DNA of 9,379 nucleotides from Firmicutes bacterium UBA5486 (lineage in GTDB: Bacteria > Bacillota > UBA4882 > UBA10575): the NCBI GenBank assembly GCA_002427045.1, contig DIPO01000043.1, forward strand, positions 27,941-37,319, read 5' to 3'. Below, in pieces: positions 5,276 through 9,379 of this stretch. Every line of letters starts with the position of its first letter. The first letter of the stretch is position 1. Below the pieces are notes generated by a model that ran no database searches, was not told the DNA's origin, and worked only from the letters and a program-made list of their open reading frames with translations. A program made the translations under genes and the position numbers.

Positions 5276-7197
5276 CTGATCTCCGCCCCATCACCAACCG
5301 GGTGCTCTGGAACCACCAGTGCTAGCTTGTCACCAGAGGAAGCCGCCAGTAACATCCCTTGTGAGAGATTCCCTCTGAGTTTTGCTGGTTTAAGATTGGC
5401 TACTATCACTACTTCTTTACCAATTAGTTCCTCTGCTTTATAGTATTGGGCAATCCCGGCCACAATCTGTCTTTCTTCCCCGCCTAAGCTTACCTTTAAG
5501 CGTAAGAGCTTATCCGTACCCTCGATCTTCTCTGCAGAGATTACTTTAGCTACTCGTAGATCGATTTTAGCAAACTCATCAATACTTATTTGTGTAGTTG
5601 TTTCCTGCTGCTTAGAATCTTCTTCTTTAGTTTTTTCTACACGTTTTTCCACTTTCTTCTCCTCATTCTCAATTCTCGGAAAGATCGGTTCCCCTTTTGC
5701 CACTCTGGTCTGGGCTGGAAACTGGCCCCACTTGCAGCCTTCCTCGGGCAAGAGTCGCCTCGGATCTCCTTTTAAACCTAATTGCTGCCAAATCTTTTCT
5801 GGTGTTTCCACCAGGAAGGGAACCAATAATATCGAGGTAATCCTTAATACTTCTACCATTGAATATAGTACTGTTCCTAACCTTTCCCTTTTCCCTTGTT
5901 TATTCAGGCTCCAAGGTGCGGCTTCATCAATATATTTATTAGCTTTTCCAACCAAACGGAAAATTGCTGCCAAGGCATCCGATACCTCCAGCTTCTCCAT
6001 ATGACTCTTTACCATCTGCAAAGCCAGACTAGCCTCATTCATCAATTCTTCTTCCAGTGCTTCATAATTACCAGGGACAGGTACAATCCCGTCAGCAAAT
6101 TTTTCTACCATTGATAGCGTTCTGTGTAGCAGATTGCCTAAGTCATTAGCCAGATCTGTATTCACACGCAGGATCAAGGCTTCTTCAGAATATACTCCAT
6201 CTGAGCCAAATGGAACCTCACGCAAAAGATAGTACCTGATCGCATCCAGTCCATATTTTTCAACCAATTCTACCGGATCAACTATATTCCCTTTAGATTT
6301 AGAGATTTTACCATCTTCTAAAACTAACCAGCCATGGCCAAAGATCTGTTTAGGTAGTGGTAAATCTAGAGCCATTAAAATAATTGGCCAAATAATGGTA
6401 TGGAAACGTATAATCTCCTTTCCGACTAAATGGAGATCCGCTGGCCAAAAACGCTCAAATAGCCCAGCTTCAAGATTATCTGGATATCCTAAAGCCGTTA
6501 TATAGTTAGTTAAAGCATCTAGCCACACATAAATCACATGTTTTGAATCGAAAGTTACAGGGATCCCCCAGGAAAAAGTAGTTCTAGAAACGCAAAGATC
6601 TTCCAGACCGGGACGGAGAAAATTATTAATCATCTCATTTTTTCTAGAAACCGGTTGGATAAATTCTGGATGAGCCTCAATATGCTCCATCAATCGATCG
6701 GCATATTTCGATAAACGGAAAAAATAACTCTCCTCCCGGATCTTCTCTACCTCTCTACCACAATCCGGACATTTACCCTCTACTAATTGGCGTTCAAGCC
6801 AAAACGCCTCACAGGGAGTACAGTATAACCCTTCATACTCACTTTTATATATATCACCTTGTTCATACAGACGATTAAAAATCTTCTGCACCCTTTTGAC
6901 ATGCCTAGGTTCGGTCGTACGGATAAAATCATCATTAGTAATATTAAGCAGCTTCCATAGGTCCTTAATATTCTTAACGATTCCATTAACAAACTCCTGC
7001 GGCTCCTGATTATTAGCCTCTGCTTGCCTTTGAATCTTCTGACCATGCTCATCAGTACCTGTTAGAAAATAAACATCATCACCCCGTTGCCGGTGATAAC
7101 GGGCTAAAGCATCCGCTGCCACCGTAGTATAAGCATGACCAATATGTAGGTTATCGCTAGGATAATAGATCGGAGTAGTGATATAGAATTTTCCCAA
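5272..7197 (-). CDS. metG: Methionyl-tRNA synthetase with C-terminal tRNA-binding domain
   Basis: Charges tRNA-Met with methionine using ATP, in the cytoplasm; class I synthetase, 641 residues. HIGH is at 18-21 and KISKS (the KMSKS loop) at 297-301. A single zinc knuckle lies between, CTPC at 126-129 and CPDC at 143-146. The anticodon-binding helical domain follows (about 365-500), then a charged Glu/Lys-rich linker (about 510-535), then a Trbp111/EMAP-II-like OB domain (537-641), which mediates dimerisation and tRNA binding. The start is TTG at 7197: AAGGAGG (7206-7212) is eight bases upstream and the protein then begins LGKFYITTPIYYPSDNLHIGH, as the family does. The longer frame opening at 7245 would run through the T-box terminator and is not credible. 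Expression is expected to depend on uncharged tRNA-Met through the leader; tatD overlaps the 3' end. Confidence 0.97.
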   Translation of the reverse strand: MGKFYITTPIYYPSDNLHIGHAYTTVAADALARYHRQRGDDVYFLTGTDEHGQKIQRQAEANNQEPQEFVNGIVKNIKDLWKLLNITNDDFIRTTEPRHVKRVQKIFNRLYEQGDIYKSEYEGLYCTPCEAFWLERQLVEGKCPDCGREVEKIREESYFFRLSKYADRLMEHIEAHPEFIQPVSRKNEMINNFLRPGLEDLCVSRTTFSWGIPVTFDSKHVIYVWLDALTNYITALGYPDNLEAGLFERFWPADLHLVGKEIIRFHTIIWPIILMALDLPLPKQIFGHGWLVLEDGKISKSKGNIVDPVELVEKYGLDAIRYYLLREVPFGSDGVYSEEALILRVNTDLANDLGNLLHRTLSMVEKFADGIVPVPGNYEALEEELMNEASLALQMVKSHMEKLEVSDALAAIFRLVGKANKYIDEAAPWSLNKQGKRERLGTVLYSMVEVLRITSILLVPFLVETPEKIWQQLGLKGDPRRLLPEEGCKWGQFPAQTRVAKGEPIFPRIENEEKKVEKRVEKTKEEDSKQQETTTQISIDEFAKIDLRVAKVISAEKIEGTDKLLRLKVSLGGEERQIVAGIAQYYKAEELIGKEVVIVANLKPAKLRGNLSQGMLLAASSGDKLALVVPEHPVGDGAEIS

Positions 7198-7205
7198 ATT
7201 TAATT

Positions 7206-7212
7206 CCTCCTT
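7206..7212 (-). promoter_or_regulatory. Ribosome binding site fixing the metG start
   Basis: AAGGAGG placed eight bases before the TTG at 7195-7197 and just after the T-box terminator. It makes TTG the start rather than the upstream codon lying within the terminator. Confidence 0.85.
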
Positions 7213-7225
7213 AATTTTTTGTAAT

Positions 7226-7270
7226 AAAAAAACCCCTCCACCCAAAGACCTTTAAGCTCTGGGGGCGAGG
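7226..7270 (-). terminator. Intrinsic terminator of the metG T-box leader
   Basis: Read on the minus strand, CCCAGAG (7257-7263) pairs with CTTTGGG (7241-7247) around a nine-base loop. The flanking CCTCGCC and GGAGG extend the stem with one bulge and one mismatch, and a run of seven U (7226-7232) follows. The CCTCGCCCC segment is shared with the antiterminator, so the two folds exclude each other. Confidence 0.9.
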
Positions 7271-7325
7271 ATTTCCCGCGGTACCACCCCAATTCTCCCT
7301 ATTTACAGGGACTTAGGCAGACAAG

Positions 7326-7557
7326 TTACATTTCGTCGTTATTGCTCATCATTCGTAAATGACAGTCTTTGTCAGCTAGTGTCCGATAAAAGCCCTTTTC
7401 TACTCCTAACCCAGCCGGAAGGTTACCTGTGAAATGGTAATTTCTTTACTTCGCATTCGTAATGAAGCGAAAGTCGAAATTAGGTAAAGCGACTACCTAG
7501 CTTTTATTGAGCAACTTCCATTTAAGCTGGTATTAAGTGCAAAGATTTGAAATGTAA
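7326..7557 (-). repeat. Self-closing structured insertion inside the T-box leader
   Basis: The block between Stem II A/B and Stem III is bounded by a perfect 9-base inverted repeat, TTACATTTC (7326-7334) and GAAATGTAA (7549-7557). Nested within are TTGCTCA (7342-7348) with TGAGCAA (7508-7514), and ATAAAAGC (7386-7393) with GCTTTTAT (7500-7507); the inner and middle 3' arms are contiguous on the plus strand. Local hairpins include TCATT/AATGA (7349-7362), TTACC/GGTAA (7423-7440) and TAGGTA/TACCTA near 7481-7499. A folded RNA domain or a small inserted element are both possible. No open reading frame of note was seen in it. Confidence 0.7.
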
Positions 7558-7753
7558 TACCCATCCTACGCTATAACGGGCGCACCCGGAAACAACTTAC
7601 ATGAGACTTAAATCTCTTTCAGCTGCCCGCTCCGGGTCCATCTTCGTAAATTCCTAACCGACTGGCTCACACCAAACCCAGCTCGCTGAAGGCTCGAAAT
7701 TTCTACTCTACCCATCATCGCTTTTTTTATTTAGGAATTACATAATTTAATTG

Positions 7754-7784
7754 TTTAAGATTTGGCCACAATATATTGATAGCC
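7754..7784 (-). repeat. Short interspersed intergenic repeat, copy 2
   Basis: The left part (7754-7774) matches 2493-2513 at 20 of 21 bases. The right part, CACAATATATTGATAGCC (7767-7784), is identical to 9361-9378 and contains the perfect palindrome CAATATATTG. It lies between the predicted metG promoter and Stem I of the leader. Confidence 0.75.
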
Positions 7785-7862
7785 GTTTTAAAAAGCTAAG
7801 CACTTGATTATGGTCTAATAAAGCCTTACGGTAATTCTAATTATATAATTCCCTCAAGTATA

Positions 7863-7891
7863 TTAATAACCTTTAGAAGTTAATTTGTCAA
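7863..7891 (-). promoter_or_regulatory. Possible sigma-A promoter for the metG leader
   Basis: On the minus strand TTGACA (7891-7886, perfect -35) is followed after 17 bases by TATTAA (7868-7863, 4 of 6). Transcription would begin near 7856, leaving about 130 bases before Stem I, longer than is usual for T-box leaders. A nearer promoter may have been missed. Confidence 0.4.
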
Positions 7892-7937
7892 GGTGTAGAT
7901 AGTATGTAATAATTTTGGAAAATAATAAATGGTACTA

Positions 7938-7966
7938 TTGACTTACTCTGGAAAATCAGGTACAAT
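7938..7966 (+). promoter_or_regulatory. Sigma-A promoter of abrB
   Basis: TTGACT (7938-7943) and TACAAT (7961-7966) each match the consensus at 5 of 6 positions with the ideal 17-base spacer, in A/T-rich surroundings. Transcription would start near 7973, giving a 5' leader of about 45 bases. Confidence 0.8.
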
Positions 7967-7980
7967 TAACTTGTAATTGA

Positions 7981-7998
7981 TTGTCGAATCTTATCGAA
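7981..7998 (+). promoter_or_regulatory. Tandem Spo0A boxes downstream of the abrB promoter
   Basis: TTGTCGAA (7981-7988) is a perfect 0A box (core TGNCGAA). TTATCGAA (7991-7998) is a second, imperfect box exactly ten bases later, on the same face of the helix. They lie at about +8 to +25 of the predicted transcript and the second abuts the ribosome site. In B. subtilis, Spo0A-P represses abrB by binding tandem boxes just downstream of its promoter; the same layout here implies the same control. Confidence 0.75.
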
Positions 7999-8016
7999 AA
8001 GGAGGGAATTTTTACT

Positions 8017-8265
8017 ATGATGAAATCGACAGGTATTGTTCGCAAAGTAGATGAGTTAGGAAGAGTTGTAATCCCCATCGAACTACGGCGTACCCTCCAA
8101 ATAGAGGAGAAAGACGCTTTGGAAATTTATGTTGATGGAGAGAAGATTATTCTTAAAAAGTATGAACCCGCTTGTATTTTCTGTGGTAATGCAGAAAATG
8201 TGCAGATCTTTAAAGATAAAAACATCTGCCAGGACTGCTTAGATTCCATGAAAGATGTCTCCTAA
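8017..8265 (+). CDS. abrB: Transition-state regulator AbrB with C-terminal CxxC/CxxC motif
   Basis: An 82-residue DNA-binding regulator that represses post-exponential genes during growth. Residues 3-49 are a swapped-hairpin AbrB domain almost identical to that of Bacillus (KSTGIVRKVDELGRVVIPIE, then LRRTL and EKDALEIYV). The C-terminal part differs from B. subtilis AbrB: it holds CIFC (53-56) and CQDC (71-74), probably a four-cysteine zinc site as in clostridial homologues. The ATG at 8017 is chosen because AAGGAGG (7999-8005) precedes it by eleven bases; the frame opens further up at a TTG that lies inside the predicted Spo0A box. It is the only plus-strand gene here, divergent from metG and convergent with rsmI, with its own promoter, operator and terminator. 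SpoVT or Abh are paralogous alternatives, but the operator and locus favour AbrB itself. Confidence 0.95.
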   Translation: MMKSTGIVRKVDELGRVVIPIELRRTLQIEEKDALEIYVDGEKIILKKYEPACIFCGNAENVQIFKDKNICQDCLDSMKDVS

Positions 8266-8340
8266 AAGGAACAGTTTCTTTAATATTTTTTTGTGTTTTG
8301 TTATATTTATATTATACTAAAATTAATTATATAATTTTAT

Positions 8341-8363
8341 GGGAGACGGGTCTCCCTTTTTTT
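8341..8363 (+). terminator. Intrinsic terminator after abrB
   Basis: GGGAGA (8341-8346), loop CGGG, TCTCCC (8351-8356), then seven T. The T-run reaches the rsmI stop codon on the other strand. On the minus strand the stem is followed by ATAAAATTAT, so it may only partly end rsmI transcripts. A weaker AT-rich hairpin, AAAGGAA/TTTCTTT (8265-8281) followed by T7 at 8286-8292, lies immediately after the abrB stop and could act first. Confidence 0.8.
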
Positions 8364-9252
8364 ATTTCCCGTTTTCTGTTTTTCCCAAATAATACTGGTA
8401 AAGCCCACTACGAGAAATATTTTCTCTCCTTGCGATCTCACGAATTAACGCTGAAGGTTTCTCTCCTTTTTTAACCCGCTTTATTATCTCCTGATAAAAG
8501 TAGTAATAATCTTCTTTCTCATCCTTTGACTCTAAAAGTTCTTGCTTTATACCTTCGATTACCAATGTAAACTCCCCTTTAATCTCTCTTTCCCCCCATA
8601 TTTTAACTGCTTCTTCTAGAGTCCCACGCCAAAACTCTTCATAAAGCTTTGTTAGTTCTCTAGCTACTACTATACGCCTATTCTTTCCCAAGTAAGTTTG
8701 GAGTTCCTTTAGAGTCTCTAATAACCGGTGGGGAGCTTCGTATATGATAATTGTTCTTTCTTCTGTAACCAATAATTTAAATCGGCTTATTCTTAACTTT
8801 TTTTTACGAGGAAGAAAACCTTCAAAGACAAAACGTTCGGTTGATAATCCAGAGGCTATCAGCGCGAGCACACAAGCTGAGGGCCCCGGAACCGGAACCA
8901 CAGAGATACCCTTTTCTACCACTTTTTGCACCAACAAAGTGCCAGGATCAGAAAGGCCGGGGGTTCCAGCATCACTAACTAAGGCAATGTTTTTCCCTTC
9001 ATGTAAATATGCAAGGAGTTTTTCCGCTTGTTCCCTTTCCTTCTCCCGATAATAACTGATTATTGGTTTGCGAATTGAAAGATGGGTAAGAAGTTTCCTC
9101 GTATGTCTAGTATCCTCCGCGGCAATCAAATCAACCTCATTTAAAATCCGGATTGCTCTTTCCGTCAAATCACCCAAATTCCCAATCGGGGTAGCTACTA
9201 AAAAAAGAGTCCCGGATATCCCGGGATTTTGCTCTCTACAGATCTCCTTCAC
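8362..9252 (-). CDS. rsmI: 16S rRNA (cytidine1402-2'-O)-methyltransferase RsmI
   Basis: Methylates the ribose of C1402 in the 16S rRNA decoding centre using SAM. The protein has 296 residues, normal for the family. Tetrapyrrole-methylase-fold motifs in order: TPIGNLGDLT (21-30), AEDTRHTRKLL (45-55), SDAGTPGLSDPG (93-104), PVPGPSA (120-126), FEGFLPRK (143-150), YEAPHRL (171-177), ARELTK (197-202) and KGEFTLVIEG (225-234). A C-terminal helix-turn-helix-like segment (about 261-289, KPSALIREIARRENISRSGLY) is usual in RsmI. The start is GTG at 9252: GGAGG (9259-9263) sits six bases upstream, and the protein then begins only about 15 residues before the conserved GTLFLVATPIGN. A GTG at 9315 opens a longer frame with 21 extra residues but lacks a spaced ribosome site. 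The gene is convergent with abrB, as in B. subtilis; any upstream partner is outside the window. Confidence 0.95.
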   Translation of the reverse strand: MKEICREQNPGISGTLFLVATPIGNLGDLTERAIRILNEVDLIAAEDTRHTRKLLTHLSIRKPIISYYREKEREQAEKLLAYLHEGKNIALVSDAGTPGLSDPGTLLVQKVVEKGISVVPVPGPSACVLALIASGLSTERFVFEGFLPRKKKLRISRFKLLVTEERTIIIYEAPHRLLETLKELQTYLGKNRRIVVARELTKLYEEFWRGTLEEAVKIWGEREIKGEFTLVIEGIKQELLESKDEKEDYYYFYQEIIKRVKKGEKPSALIREIARRENISRSGLYQYYLGKTENGK

Positions 9253-9258
9253 AATTAT

Positions 9259-9263
9259 CCTCC
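9259..9263 (-). promoter_or_regulatory. Ribosome binding site fixing the rsmI start
   Basis: GGAGG, six bases before the GTG at 9250-9252, which places the start well inside the longer frame that begins at 9315. Confidence 0.8.
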
Positions 9264-9283
9264 ATTTACTAGCTATTCTTATT

Positions 9284-9311
9284 GAAATGTATGTTCCTTT
9301 TTTTACATTTC
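9284..9311. repeat. Inverted repeat in the rsmI 5' region
   Basis: GAAATGTA (9284-9291) and TACATTTC (9304-9311) form an 8-base-pair hairpin with a 12-base loop, upstream of the rsmI ribosome site on the minus strand. The arms match those that close the T-box insertion, including the 9-mer TTACATTTC at 9303-9311. AT-rich chance is possible. Confidence 0.55.
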
Positions 9312-9360
9312 TCACCCTTTAACGGGCTTTTTGCGTTGTCATTGATTTTTTCTGTCCCTG

Positions 9361-9378
9361 CACAATATATTGATAGCC
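9361..9378 (-). repeat. Short interspersed intergenic repeat, copy 3
   Basis: CACAATATATTGATAGCC, identical to 7767-7784, with the palindrome CAATATATTG inside. It lies about 110 bases upstream of the rsmI start, at the window edge, so its extent to the right is unknown. To the left (towards rsmI) it does not resemble copies 1 and 2. Confidence 0.7.
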
Positions 9379-9379
9379 T

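Larger units (their letters stand above)
7226..7722 (-). promoter_or_regulatory. T-box riboswitch (methionine, AUG specifier) controlling metG
   Basis: The leader reads uncharged tRNA-Met. Stem I opens with AGCGATGATGGG (kink-turn GATGA), carries AGTAG opposite GAAG in the specifier loop and the distal GGTGTGAG, and closes with ACCCGGAGC. The specifier codon is AUG at 7641-7639, directly after GAAG. Stem II is GAGA/TCTC (7603-7616); the II A/B region has hairpin CGGG-TGCG-CCCG (7577-7588) followed by TTATAG. Stem III is TCCCT/AGGGA (7296-7311). The antiterminator is canonical: GGGG/CCCC (7287-7290 with 7261-7264), a seven-base bulge UGGUACC (7280-7286), then GCGGG/CTCGC (7275-7279 with 7265-7269). 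UGGU would pair with the tRNA 3' end and a discriminator A. At about 500 bases the leader is longer than usual because of extra sequence at 7326-7557. Confidence 0.95.

Noticed and set aside
6783..7052. Open frame of 89 codons on the minus strand inside metG
   Set aside because: It lies wholly within the metG zinc-knuckle and catalytic region in another frame, has no recognisable domain, and metG is unmistakable.
7198..7245. N-terminal extension of metG by 16 residues from an upstream start
   Set aside because: The extra codons run through the T-box terminator and its U-run; the TTG at 7197 has a proper ribosome site and the family's usual beginning.
8744..9052. Plus-strand frame of 102 codons opposite rsmI
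   Set aside because: It is antisense to the conserved core of rsmI, shows no family motif and has no promoter or ribosome site of its own.
9253..9315. N-terminal extension of rsmI by 21 residues
   Set aside because: The GTG at 9315 has no spaced ribosome site, while GGAGG stands six bases before the GTG at 9252 and the conserved domain begins soon after.
9313..9335. Possible plus-strand terminator CCC-TTTAAC-GGG followed by CTTTTT
   Set aside because: Only three solid base pairs, and no plus-strand gene is seen leading into it.

Overview
The window looks like the chromosome of an endospore-forming, low-GC Bacillota, probably an anaerobe of the Clostridia or a neighbouring class. The evidence is an AbrB transition-state regulator behind what looks like a tandem Spo0A operator, a T-box leader on methionyl-tRNA synthetase, a DUF348-G5-3D cell-wall protein, a YkuK-type RNase H-fold protein and a TatD-associated radical SAM protein. 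The order rsmI / abrB / metG / tatD / yabE / rsmA is the one known from Bacillus subtilis near the origin. The species cannot be named from the sequence alone.

Layout, from the right end in the direction most genes are read (minus strand). rsmI (8362-9252) is convergent with abrB (plus, 8017-8265), and a GC-rich hairpin with a T-run lies between their ends. abrB has a good sigma-A promoter, and two boxes resembling Spo0A sites follow the predicted transcription start. Divergent from abrB is a minus-strand run: a long methionine T-box leader (about 7226-7722), metG, tatD (overlapping metG by 4 bases), a small radical SAM gene and yabE. A 237-base gap (2403-2639) follows, filled by nested inverted and direct repeats. 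After it come a response regulator with a GGDEF-like output domain, rsmA and a ykuK-like gene. In B. subtilis the place between yabE and rsmA is held by the RNase M5 gene rnmV; here it holds the GGDEF-like gene.

Functionally the block combines ribosome maturation (RsmA and RsmI act on 16S rRNA), translation (MetRS under uncharged-tRNA control), nucleic-acid or quality-control enzymes (TatD, YkuK-like), cell-wall remodelling (YabE-like) and growth-phase signalling (AbrB, REC-GGDEF).

Shine-Dalgarno placement moves several starts inward from the longest open frame: metG and rsmI start at TTG and GTG, yabE at an internal ATG, and ykuK and the radical SAM gene at a second ATG. tatD and rsmA also lack ATG starts. 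The least ordinary items are a 232-base self-closing insertion inside the T-box leader, the nested palindrome with alternative pairings at 2525-2637, and a short sequence shared by three intergenic regions upstream of minus-strand genes. No mobile element gene, CRISPR array, tRNA or rRNA was seen.
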